Shown here piece by piece: positions 30,863 through 39,647 of a stretch of 62,477 nucleotides of DNA (within the stretch, counting starts at the first letter, position 1; each line of letters begins with the position of its first letter). The notes under the pieces are model-generated. The model was given only the letters and a program-made list of their open reading frames with translations. It had not been told where the DNA came from and did no database searches. Both the position numbers and the translations under genes were made by a program. Source of the stretch: a virus; the IMG/VR virus record IMGVR_UViG_3300045999_003247, positions 1-62,477 of that record; one strand, given 5' to 3'.

Positions 30863-32712
30863 CTTAGGCCGTCAGGCTGGATGTCGACCCGCATGGTGCC
30901 GAAGCGCCAGTTGGACCCAACCCCGTCGCTCGCAACACGAAGACTGATCTGCCTCCCGCGCGCCCGAGTGTCCACTTTCTCCGTGTTCGGAGAAATCACA
31001 TACGGGTCAAGAGAACTCGGCACCGCAGATCCCTGCGGATACGGACGAAGCAGCAGGTGCACCGTCAGGTTCTCGCTCTGATCCTTGAAGTCAGGGATAA
31101 ACCGACGCATGTACATCATCTCGTCGCCGTCCCCAATGTCAAAGTAGCCAGATGTGATGTACGAGGGGATTGGATCGGTTACGGCGTTCACGCCGTCTTC
31201 GTGGTTGTACAAGCGTGATCGACCTGCCGTTACCCCGTAAATGGTCGAGATCGTCGCCTCAGTTGAAGTCGGATCATAGTCCATAGCCACGGGCTTATCG
31301 TAAGTGCCAAGATCCTGCCACGTAGTTCTCGATAACGTGCCGACCGACCAGACGCCTTCAAGGTAGTTGTAGGTGACGAAGCGATTGATGTAGTTTTGCC
31401 CGAGAGAGCAGTACCACCACGTTACCTCATTAAACTGTGTGTTGATGCCGACGTGCGTCTTAGCGGACTCTACGATGTTCATGTCCTTAAACACGTAGTC
31501 CTGCACCGTGCACGGCATCTTCTTCACCGTACCGTCAAACACGTAGAACGCGTCCTTACTCATCCAATAGGACACGCCATTCACATCCGCCGAAGCGTGC
31601 GGGCCAATGCACCCGCAGTTGGCGCCCAACTGCTGGAAGCCAAAGGTGTACGGCGGCCCGACATACTGCATGCCATGCAAGGACGTGTCCGTCCAGATCA
31701 AAATCTGACCACGAGAACGAAGCGCCGTTATGACCTCGTTGCCATCCGTGAGCCGTTGTCCACCCGCCGTGTTTGTAGCCGTTGCGGCGAACTCCTGCAG
31801 GTTCTCTTGACTGGAGAACCGCACATACATCGGATCCTGAGTGCTCGGCGTGCCAATCGTAGACTCCGTGCCAAAGCAAACCAAGTGCCGGTCAGGCGTT
31901 GAGACCAGCGCATAACGGCTCTTTGTGGGGGCGTTAGGGATTACCGCAGCACGCGTGTTGATGCCCGCAGACAAATCCCAGCGGTAAATTCCGCCGTTAA
32001 CGAGCTGGAGAATCAGGTCTTCGCCGAAGTTGTCAAACTGCCATACACGAGAACTTAACGACAATGCGGAAGACTGTGGGCGTGCCGTGCCCCACGTAGA
32101 CGCACTCCAAGTTCCAGTGCCCCATCCAAAGTCAAAATAACTAACATCCGTTCCAGTGTTGATCTGGTACGCCGCAGTTGCACTGCCAGCAGTGGAAACA
32201 GTGCTTGAGGCTTGCGTAGGGGACTGAATGCGGTAAGAACTTCCAGAAATAACCTCTAGGATCTCAAACTCGTTTTGTAAGCTGGCGTTGGTAATGCCCC
32301 CGGGGTTCCCTGTGACGCTGGAGAACGTAACGAAGTCCCCGACAATGGCCCCGTGATTAAAGTCATTCACCACGACATTCGTAGAGCCGGAAGTGGTGTT
32401 AAACGTGACTCCGGTTTCGGTGGCGCGAATCGGCGTGATGTCCGCCCAAATTCCACCGTAGAAAACATAGACCTTTCGTGTGGTGCCAATAGCAAGAGCG
32501 GGTGAGCCCGCTAGATCGTTCCACGTGAACACCTCACTGGCCATACCAAGAAAATACTCGGCAGACTCATTGAAGTTCGTCCATCCGCCCAGCTTCTCAG
32601 GAAGCCCGTACCGAAAGCGGATGTAATCGCCGTCGATCCAGCCGCCTTCCGCACCGTACTCGGTGTTCTGTTTGTCGATGCCCGGCTTCAGAAATAACCG
32701 CAAGAGAGGCAT
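30859..32712 (-). CDS. Tail hub/stabilisation-type structural protein, 617 residues
   Basis: Starts MPLLRLFLKPGIDKQNTEYGAEGGWIDGDYIRFRYGLPEKLGGW, followed by repeated beta blades (FTWNDLAGSPALAIGTTRKVYVFYGG; LVSTPDRHLVCFGTESTIG; VNGVSYWMSKDAFYVFDGTVK). The series suggests a beta-propeller as in P22 gp10-like DNA-stabilisation/tail hub proteins, but I rank that as possible rather than shown. An alternative is a bacterial-surface-binding propeller. The ribosome site before 32712 is weak (GGCGG). Overlaps the downstream gene by ATGA. Confidence 0.6.
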   Translation of the reverse strand: MPLLRLFLKPGIDKQNTEYGAEGGWIDGDYIRFRYGLPEKLGGWTNFNESAEYFLGMASEVFTWNDLAGSPALAIGTTRKVYVFYGGIWADITPIRATETGVTFNTTSGSTNVVVNDFNHGAIVGDFVTFSSVTGNPGGITNASLQNEFEILEVISGSSYRIQSPTQASSTVSTAGSATAAYQINTGTDVSYFDFGWGTGTWSASTWGTARPQSSALSLSSRVWQFDNFGEDLILQLVNGGIYRWDLSAGINTRAAVIPNAPTKSRYALVSTPDRHLVCFGTESTIGTPSTQDPMYVRFSSQENLQEFAATATNTAGGQRLTDGNEVITALRSRGQILIWTDTSLHGMQYVGPPYTFGFQQLGANCGCIGPHASADVNGVSYWMSKDAFYVFDGTVKKMPCTVQDYVFKDMNIVESAKTHVGINTQFNEVTWWYCSLGQNYINRFVTYNYLEGVWSVGTLSRTTWQDLGTYDKPVAMDYDPTSTEATISTIYGVTAGRSRLYNHEDGVNAVTDPIPSYITSGYFDIGDGDEMMYMRRFIPDFKDQSENLTVHLLLRPYPQGSAVPSSLDPYVISPNTEKVDTRARGRQISLRVASDGVGSNWRFGTMRVDIQPDGLR

Positions 32713-32727
32713 TGCCGTGCCGCCGCG

Positions 32728-32901
32728 TCAGGTCTTCTTGCTGCGCGAGCCGCGGGCCGCGCGCATGTTGTCGACAAGATTGGGGTACGGACGACCCGCC
32801 TTCTTTGCCATCTTCTTGGCAGAAGCCTTCTTGGCCGCCGTAAGTGCTTCCGGCTTACCGAGTTTAGCAGGGCGCTTTTTATCCCAGACAGGTTCTTTCA
32901 T
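32728..32901 (-). CDS. Small Lys/Arg-rich protein, 57 residues
   Basis: Begins MKEPVWDKKRPAKLGKPEAL and has a Lys/Ala-rich middle (TAAKKASAKKMAKKAGRPYP) and a basic C-terminus (RAARGSRSKKT). The ATG at 32901 is preceded by AGAGGTGG. Highly cationic small proteins of this sort occur in late operons of podovirus-like phages and may condense DNA or coat the virion interior. At least three others occur in this window (50503-50751, 45666-45953, 45183-45416). Confidence 0.65.
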   Translation of the reverse strand: MKEPVWDKKRPAKLGKPEALTAAKKASAKKMAKKAGRPYPNLVDNMRAARGSRSKKT

Positions 32902-32948
32902 ACGCCACCTCTACTTAGTAATCCTTGACGAGCACGTTCGGCGTGCAC

Positions 32949-35045
32949 CTATTGTAGGAAGATCAGAAAGTTTCCACCAGAACCGAATTGCCAGCCCGTA
33001 TTCCCCCCAAGGTTTACACTGTTTAGACCCGCGCGCCAAGACGCCCCGCCTGTCGCGGTGCTGTTTTGAATCTGCACGTAATCCACGCTAACCGACCCGC
33101 TAGACTTAGACAGCGTTGCGGGGGAGGTAGACGAGGAGTTTATTGTTACAGGGTTGCCCAACGTACCGTTTACGTTGAAATCAGTGACTGTTTGCGTTGT
33201 GCCTGCTGTGAACGTAAAGGTTGTGGGCTGTACGCCGTTAGCAATAGTCGTAAATGTGTTACTTCCAGTGACGATGAGTGCCCCTGCACCGTCGTTAGAT
33301 AGCGTGCAGTTATATGTCGCCCCGCCTCCCGCAAAAATCTTTGCGGCAACCCCTGTCATGCTTATCTTTCCCGTTCCGGTTCCCGCTGTTGTTGTAAAGT
33401 TTGGCGCAACAAGAGCAGAGCATGTGAACACGGAAACTGTGGGGGACTCACCTGTAACAGTAAGTGTTCCCCCGTTAAACGTCAGGTTTTTATTTACAAC
33501 ACTTCCGACTGTGTTGCCCACAAAAAACTGAAGGCAGCTCAGTGTTTTTCCGTTAAGGTCCGCTGTCCCCTCAAGTAGATATGCCTGCCTCGTCGTAGAT
33601 AAAGCGTCTAGAGGCTTGAACGTGTTAGATAAGAAGTATAAGATGGTCCCAAAAGAAACCCCGTTAGATGTTACGTTCTGGGTCTTTCTTCCAGAAAACC
33701 CAATACTGCCTCCAGCTTGAGACAACACCACGCCGGTACCGGTCTTCCAGTCTCCGTGAACGGAAAAAGCAGAGTTAACCGCAAACGTCATGGCGGTTGT
33801 TCGGCCAGACAGGTCTATGCTTCCAAAATTAAAAGTAGCACTGGTGGATACCGTGCCCGCCGCTCCCGTGTTATCAAAAACAGCAGTGTCTTGCGCAAGG
33901 GGGAAATTATCCACGGCAGGCGTTCCTCCAGAGGACAGCGCCCAGCCTGTGTTTTGGATGTTTCTTACACCACTTAAGTTCCAATAGACAGTTTTTGCCG
34001 CAGGGAACGTTATGCCAGAATTTCCACCGCAATCTCCTGCGCGTAGGGGAGAGGCAGGAGAGGCCGCGCCAGAAAGCGTAATGTCTCTAAAGTCACAGTT
34101 ATTAGCAGCAATTGCAGCGGCTGTTATTGTCCTAGAAGTCCTGCGAGCGCTTGAATAAACAGCGTTTCTGGATATGGCCGAGGCCCCGCTTATGGATAAA
34201 GTGCCGTTTACTGTCTGGTTATCGTAAAGGACTATTGATTTTACGCTAACGCTGGTAGCCGACACGGTTAGATTATTGAAGGTGTTTTGTCCGCTTATGC
34301 GGATGTCACCTGTTTCGGTGCCCGAGCCCGCGTTAGATGTATTAGAAAGGTTATAAAAAGTAACCCCTGACCCCCCGTGTATGGCCAGATACAAGCCAGA
34401 CGACAAGTTTCCTGATGCTGAGACAGAGGACGTCCCCGCAAGAAACGTCAGGTTCGTTGATGTGGAAAAATCAATAGGCCTAGTCGGCGCTCCAGTAAAT
34501 GAAGTGCTTGAAAGTGAAACCGTAGAACTTCCTAACGATATGGTCCTAGCATTGGAGTTGCTTGACGATATGGCTCCTTGCGACAGGCTATAGTTATTAG
34601 TTGTAAAAGTCCCACGTGTGACGGTCAGCAGCCCTCCGCTGCCCAACATCGCATCGCCAAGGGAAACTGTTATCCCAATTCCGTCTATCGTTACATATGG
34701 TAGTGATTTTCCAGCGGAGATCAGTGTTGAGTCGGCTGTTATGGTGACTGTTCCGAAGTAGTTCATCACCATAGTAGAAGCTAGGGTGATGTTCCCCGCG
34801 ACGGTGATCGCGCCTGTTGACGATGTAGCCAGAGTCCCTGTGAACCCCGTAAAAGTTATGCTTTTTGCACCCGTATTTGAGGGATCAATAGAAACGGTAA
34901 CTGCACCGCTGTTTGCGTCTATGAAAACGTCATCGGCAGTCGTTGGAACAGAAGCGCCTCCCGCTCCACCGGAAGTAGTCGACCACTTGGTCCCCGCCGT
35001 TCCGTCCCAATTAGCGGTGCCGCCAACCCAATAACGGTTAGCCAT
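32949..35045 (-). CDS. Beta-solenoid adhesin-like virion protein, 698 residues
   Basis: Starts MANRYWVGGTANWDGTAGTKWSTTSGGAGGASVPTTADDVFIDA, a hallmark opening of phage fibre/adhesin-like proteins. The remainder is Ser/Thr/Gly/Asn-rich with repeating short strands (ITVAGNITLASTMVM, TVTITADSTLISAG, NTFNNLTVSATSVSVKS), consistent with a parallel beta-helix. It likely binds the host surface or other virion proteins. It overlaps the short proline-rich gene upstream by eight bases. No catalytic motif seen. Confidence 0.65.
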   Translation of the reverse strand: MANRYWVGGTANWDGTAGTKWSTTSGGAGGASVPTTADDVFIDANSGAVTVSIDPSNTGAKSITFTGFTGTLATSSTGAITVAGNITLASTMVMNYFGTVTITADSTLISAGKSLPYVTIDGIGITVSLGDAMLGSGGLLTVTRGTFTTNNYSLSQGAISSSNSNARTISLGSSTVSLSSTSFTGAPTRPIDFSTSTNLTFLAGTSSVSASGNLSSGLYLAIHGGSGVTFYNLSNTSNAGSGTETGDIRISGQNTFNNLTVSATSVSVKSIVLYDNQTVNGTLSISGASAISRNAVYSSARRTSRTITAAAIAANNCDFRDITLSGAASPASPLRAGDCGGNSGITFPAAKTVYWNLSGVRNIQNTGWALSSGGTPAVDNFPLAQDTAVFDNTGAAGTVSTSATFNFGSIDLSGRTTAMTFAVNSAFSVHGDWKTGTGVVLSQAGGSIGFSGRKTQNVTSNGVSFGTILYFLSNTFKPLDALSTTRQAYLLEGTADLNGKTLSCLQFFVGNTVGSVVNKNLTFNGGTLTVTGESPTVSVFTCSALVAPNFTTTAGTGTGKISMTGVAAKIFAGGGATYNCTLSNDGAGALIVTGSNTFTTIANGVQPTTFTFTAGTTQTVTDFNVNGTLGNPVTINSSSTSPATLSKSSGSVSVDYVQIQNSTATGGASWRAGLNSVNLGGNTGWQFGSGGNFLIFLQ

Positions 35046-35292
35046 CTATGATCCCCGGCTCTGGATTCGGCTCGGGCAATGGCTCGGGCAATGGCTCGGG
35101 CAATGGCTCGGGCAATGGCTCGGGCTCTGGAAGGATTATTGGATTCTCAATGTTGTAAACCCAACTTGTGACCCGTTCTAGTTTCATCTCTTCAATGACC
35201 TCCTGCGGAGGCAAAGGCTGATCCTCTGGGAAGTACAGCGCGTCACGGTATGTCCCGTACTGGGTTTCAGCTTCAAAGGTTATCTTTATCAT
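35038..35292 (-). CDS. Small protein with Pro-Glu-Pro-Leu repeat tail, 84 residues
   Basis: The N-terminal ~55 residues (MIKITFEAETQYGTYRDALYFPEDQPLPPQEVIEEMKLERV) form a compact domain, and the C-terminus is a tandem PEPL/PEPN tail encoded by 12-base repeats at 35070-35130. The tail should be an extended polyproline rod that spaces or docks proteins. The ribosome site is weak (AGG only), and translation is probably coupled to the fibre gene that ends three bases upstream. Function unknown; fibre chaperone or linker is possible. Confidence 0.55.
   Translation of the reverse strand: MIKITFEAETQYGTYRDALYFPEDQPLPPQEVIEEMKLERVTSWVYNIENPIILPEPEPLPEPLPEPLPEPLPEPNPEPGIIDG
35070..35130. repeat. Five tandem 12-bp repeats encoding PEPL
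   Basis: The unit GGCTCGGGCAAT is repeated about five times without interruption, giving Pro-Glu-Pro-Leu on the minus strand. Exact identity of the units suggests recent slippage expansion. Confidence 0.85.
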
Positions 35293-35294
35293 TG

Positions 35295-38200
35295 TTATGC
35301 CTGTGTAGAAACAGCCAGAACGTCCCACCGCGCGTTGTAGGCGTTGTATATGCATCCTACATACGTGGTCTTGTTTGCAGTGGTAGCCGTTGGAAGTGTC
35401 ACGCCGATCTGCACATACGTTCCATTCCAAGTCAAAGCACGGCTTGTTCCGTTGTCTAGTATACGAAAAACCAGTTTACTCCCGTCAACAGGGGTTCCTG
35501 TTGGGGCGTTGATGGTAAGTCCTTCCGCAAGCGCCGTATAGGCATAGATGTCCGCAGCACTTACATCTGGGGTCAGGCTTGCTGCCGACGACGCAGAAAC
35601 CACTCTCGGATCAATGCGCTTGTTCGTCAGCGTTGCCGTGCCGTTTGTTGTTGCGACACCATTCGCTGCGTTAACAGAATTTCCTAGCGCCGTGACAACC
35701 CCTGTACCGGTAGTGGCGGAGGAAATCGCGGTGCCCGAGCCGCCCCCTAGTAACAAGGCGTTAGAAGCTAACGCGCCTGATTGGGTGACAACACCCCCGG
35801 TTGTATTGACCGAATTTCCTAGCGCAGTAAGAACGCCTGATCCGGTTGTGGTCGTTGCCGGTGCAGCCCCAGCGCCTCCGCCTATTACGAGGGAGTTTGC
35901 CGCTAGAGCAGCAGAAGATGCCCAAGAACTTGCACTGCTAAAGTATGGGATGCCCCCCGATGTACCCGCTACCGTTAATGCAAGCGTCCCAGTGGACGTG
36001 ACCGGAGATCCACTTACAGAAATCAATCCGCCGGTAAACGTTTGTCCAACAGAGGTAACTGTTCCGTTGCCCCCGGTGGTAGCAATCGTGATAGCGCCGT
36101 TCCCGTTTGTGATAGAAATTCCACTCCCAGCGGTCAGGGTGGACTTTGTGAGCGTATTACCGGTCGTGTTGCCAATTAAAAGTTGGCCATCCGTATACGA
36201 ATCTTGACCCGTTCCGCCTCGGCTCACCGACAACGTGCCCGTGGTGCCGCCGACAATAGGAAGCCCTGTGGCGTTGGTAAGCGTCAGTGCGCTTGGCGTT
36301 CCCAAGTTCGGCGTGGTCAAAACAGGAGACGTGGCTAGTACGTTATTTCCAGACCCCGTGTTCGTCACGCTGACGACGTTCTTGCTAGCGTCTAACGCCA
36401 ATGCCGTGCTGGCGGTCAGGCCTGAAAGCGTCGTTGTGCCGCTCGCGGACAGGCTGGTAAATGCGCCTGAATTTGCCGTTGTCGCTCCAACCGTGCCGTT
36501 GATGTTGATGCTAGCGGTGCCCGTCAGGTTCGTTACCGTACCTGATGAAGGAGTTCCCAACGCCCCGCCGTTAACAACAAACGATCCCGAACTGCCTGTG
36601 TTAACACCCAGAGCCGTGGCAACGCCCGTCCCAAATGACGTAATCCCAGTGCCGCCATTGGCTACGGCAAGCGTGCCCCCAAGAGTAATTGCACCGGTGG
36701 TTGCGCTCGAAGGCGTAAGTCCCGTAAGACCGCCGCTGAAAGAACTTACCGATCCGGAGGACGACACAATAATGTTTGCCGTGGAGTACCACTGCGTCGT
36801 ACTCGACGCATTGAACTCCATATAACCGCCGACCACGACTGAAATGGGGATGTTGGCGCCAAGGGCATCAATGGCACCGCCAGTGGCCGGAAAGACGTTG
36901 ATCGGGTTTGCGCCTTTGTTGACGATGATGATTCGGCGACCGGTAGTAGCCGTGGGCAGCGTCACCCCGCTGGGGTTGCTTGCCGCTGTCGTAATGACGT
37001 TGTAGTCACTCGTCAACGCCCCTTGACCCTGTGCGTTGGTTCCTGCCGTTACGGCAGCGTTGGTGCTAAATGTCTCCCCAGACAACGCAGGGGTAGTTAG
37101 GCTGGGGCTCGTTCCGAATACCAGCGCCCCGGATCCCGTTTCGTCGGTGACGGCCGCTGCAAGGTTTGAACTAGAGGGCGTCCCAAGGAACGTCAGAATC
37201 CCCGTACCAGTCGTGGTGGTAGAAGGCGCCGCGCCCGCACCGCCGCCAATTACCAGCGCGTTCGCAGCAAGAACGCCAGAACTGGCCATTGTGTTAGCGG
37301 CGTTAAAGTACGGCAGGCCGCCTGACGTGCCCCCCGTAAGCCCAGTGCCGCCCTGTGGAACAGTTACCGCAGCATTTGTGGACAACAGCGTCGTGCTTGC
37401 ATCCGGTAAGGTATACGTGCGGGAAGCAGTCGGGCCAGAAAAAGTAAGTTGCTGCGTTGCAATCGGCAACGTGGTGTTTGAATCAGGCAACGTTACCGTG
37501 CGGCTCGCGCTCAACGTTGCAGGCGTAAGAGATACCGTGTGCGACGATGTGCCGCCAGCACGGCCAACAAGAGCCACTCCGTCCTGCGTAGCAGCCGCAC
37601 GACTCAAGACCCCAGACGCGCTGGTAGAGACTACAGAAGTAAAAGCACCCGTGTTCGGGGTGGTCGCCCCCACCGTGCCGTTGATGTTGATGCTGGCTGT
37701 GCCCGTCAGGTTCGTTACCGTACCGGAGGAAGGAGTTCCCAACGCCCCACCGTTAACAACAAACGATCCCGAACTGTCCGTATTAACCCCCAGAGCCGTG
37801 GCAACGCCCGTCCCGAAGGAGGTGATACCCGTTCCGCCGTTTGCTACCGAAAGCGTACCTCCAAGGGTAATTGCTCCCGCCGTCGCACTTGAAGGCGTCA
37901 AGCCTGTAGCTCCGGCACTGAACGAAGTTACCGCACCTGTAGACGACACAATGATGTTCGCTGTGGAATACCATTGAGTCGTGCTCGACGCGTTTAACTC
38001 CATGTACCCGCCGACGACGATTGAAATCGGCGTGTTGGCGCCAAGCGCGTCAATGGCCCCGCCAGTGGCCGGAAAGACGTTGATCGGGTTTGCGCCCTTA
38101 TTAACGATAATGATCCGGCGACCAGTGGTCGCCGTGGGCAGCGTCACCCCACTCGGGTTATTTGCCGCTGTCGTAACGATATTGTAGTCACTGGTCAGCG

Positions 38201-39635
38201 CACCCTGCCCTTGCACATTGGTGCCCGCTGTTACCGCGGCGTTGGTGCTGAACGTTTCGCCCGACAAAGCAGGCGTAGTCAGGCTAGGACTCGTGCCAAA
38301 CACCAGCGCCCCGGATCCCGTCTCGCCGGTGACTGCCGCTGCAAGGTTCGCACTAGAAGGCGTACCAAGGAACGTCAAGATTCCCGTGCCCGTCGTGGTG
38401 GTAGAAGGCGCTGCGCCCGCACCGCCCCCGATCACCAGCGCATTCGCAGTAAGAACGCCCGAACTGGCTAGCGTGCTGGCGGCATTAAAGTACGGAAGTC
38501 CGCCAGAGGTGCCACCGGTCAGCCCCGTGCCGCCACTAGTGACGGGCAACGTTCCGGTCACCTCACTAGCAAGGTTCACGTTACCGGCAGTAAAAGCAGA
38601 AGTACCGTTCCCTTTCAAAACCCCCGTCAGGGTTGTCGCGCCACTACCGCCTCGAGTTACAGGCAGCGTGTTAATAGTCCCACCGTCTATAGGAAGGCCG
38701 GTAGCGTTGGTTAGAGTCAGCGAACTTGGCGTGCCCAAGTTCGGAGTTGTCAGGGTAGGAGATGTTGCTAGAACGTTATTGCCCGTACCCGTGTTTGTCA
38801 CGCTAGCGATGTTCTTGCTTGCGTCCAAAGCCAATGCAGTGCTGGCGGTCAACCCCGAAAGGGTTGCCGTGCCACTAGCCGACAGTGTAGTGAATGCGCC
38901 TGTGGTGGGCGTTGTCGCTCCAACCGTGCCGTTAATATTGATGCTGGCTGTGCCGCTGGCGTTTGTTAGTACGATTGCACTTGGCGTGCCCAAATTAGGC
39001 GTGGTCAGGGTGGGCGAGGTTGCTAGTACGTTACTACCCGAACCCGTATTCGCCACGCTAACGACGTTCTTGCTAGCGTCTAACGCCAATGCCGTGCTGG
39101 CGGTCAAGCCAGAAAGTGTCGCCGTGCTACTAGCCGTCAACGTCGTGAAAGCCCCCGTAGACGCACTGCTCGCGCCAATGGGCGTGCCGTCAATCGTCCC
39201 GCCATTGATGTCCACAAAGTCGGACATCTGAATGACGTTCGTGCCGTCAACGTACAAGTGCGCCTTACGACCGTTCGGAACCGTGATCCCCGTTCCAGCC
39301 GACGTCTTGACCGTAATACTCTGCGCGCCCGTGGTGTTGTTCTGGACGATGTACTGCTTCTGAATCGTCGGAACCACAAGCTCACGCGTCGCCGTCAAAC
39401 TCACCGCAGACGTTACGTTCAGCACTAACGCCCGTGCTGTCTGCGCCGCGTTCGTGTCTGTATACGTCAGAGTCAGGTTGGCGTCCGAGGCATAGCTCGG
39501 GTTTCCATAGCCAACAATCGCCTGCTCAAGCGTCGTGCCGAGGTTCGTATTAGTGATCGTGCCCCACGTACCGGGGTTCTCGCCGGTCCCCTGAAGCTCT
39601 ATTTTCAGGTTGGTCGAATACGTCGTGCTAGCCAT
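35295..39635 (-). CDS. Long tail fibre protein, 1446 residues
   Basis: N-terminal part MASTTYSTNLKIELQGTGENPGTWGTITNTNLGTTLEQAIVGYG is the widespread attachment domain of aquatic-phage tail fibres. The shaft is Thr/Gly/Ala-rich, with many copies of ASTALALDASKN, LATSPTLTTPNLGTPS and TLTNATGLP phrases, consistent with a trimeric fibrous stalk. A ~390-residue block is duplicated (see repeat). The C-terminus is DPRVVSASSAASLTPDVSAADIYAYTALAEGL...NAPTGTPVDGSKLVFRI, a compact receptor-binding tip. ATG with AAAAGGA. This is the main host-recognition candidate. Confidence 0.8.
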   Translation of the reverse strand: MASTTYSTNLKIELQGTGENPGTWGTITNTNLGTTLEQAIVGYGNPSYASDANLTLTYTDTNAAQTARALVLNVTSAVSLTATRELVVPTIQKQYIVQNNTTGAQSITVKTSAGTGITVPNGRKAHLYVDGTNVIQMSDFVDINGGTIDGTPIGASSASTGAFTTLTASSTATLSGLTASTALALDASKNVVSVANTGSGSNVLATSPTLTTPNLGTPSAIVLTNASGTASININGTVGATTPTTGAFTTLSASGTATLSGLTASTALALDASKNIASVTNTGTGNNVLATSPTLTTPNLGTPSSLTLTNATGLPIDGGTINTLPVTRGGSGATTLTGVLKGNGTSAFTAGNVNLASEVTGTLPVTSGGTGLTGGTSGGLPYFNAASTLASSGVLTANALVIGGGAGAAPSTTTTGTGILTFLGTPSSANLAAAVTGETGSGALVFGTSPSLTTPALSGETFSTNAAVTAGTNVQGQGALTSDYNIVTTAANNPSGVTLPTATTGRRIIIVNKGANPINVFPATGGAIDALGANTPISIVVGGYMELNASSTTQWYSTANIIVSSTGAVTSFSAGATGLTPSSATAGAITLGGTLSVANGGTGITSFGTGVATALGVNTDSSGSFVVNGGALGTPSSGTVTNLTGTASININGTVGATTPNTGAFTSVVSTSASGVLSRAAATQDGVALVGRAGGTSSHTVSLTPATLSASRTVTLPDSNTTLPIATQQLTFSGPTASRTYTLPDASTTLLSTNAAVTVPQGGTGLTGGTSGGLPYFNAANTMASSGVLAANALVIGGGAGAAPSTTTTGTGILTFLGTPSSSNLAAAVTDETGSGALVFGTSPSLTTPALSGETFSTNAAVTAGTNAQGQGALTSDYNVITTAASNPSGVTLPTATTGRRIIIVNKGANPINVFPATGGAIDALGANIPISVVVGGYMEFNASSTTQWYSTANIIVSSSGSVSSFSGGLTGLTPSSATTGAITLGGTLAVANGGTGITSFGTGVATALGVNTGSSGSFVVNGGALGTPSSGTVTNLTGTASININGTVGATTANSGAFTSLSASGTTTLSGLTASTALALDASKNVVSVTNTGSGNNVLATSPVLTTPNLGTPSALTLTNATGLPIVGGTTGTLSVSRGGTGQDSYTDGQLLIGNTTGNTLTKSTLTAGSGISITNGNGAITIATTGGNGTVTSVGQTFTGGLISVSGSPVTSTGTLALTVAGTSGGIPYFSSASSWASSAALAANSLVIGGGAGAAPATTTTGSGVLTALGNSVNTTGGVVTQSGALASNALLLGGGSGTAISSATTGTGVVTALGNSVNAANGVATTNGTATLTNKRIDPRVVSASSAASLTPDVSAADIYAYTALAEGLTINAPTGTPVDGSKLVFRILDNGTSRALTWNGTYVQIGVTLPTATTANKTTYVGCIYNAYNARWDVLAVSTQA
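36465..38535 (-). repeat. Duplicated ~1.18-kb block in the tail fibre gene
   Basis: The segment encoding SGGLPYFNAA... through NLTGTASININGTVGATT occurs twice, at about 37645-38535 and 36465-37355, offset by roughly 1180 bases. Protein identity is high, with scattered substitutions (for example GETGSG against DETGSG), so the duplication is not brand new. Confidence 0.75.
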
Positions 39636-39647
39636 CTCTAGTTCCTT

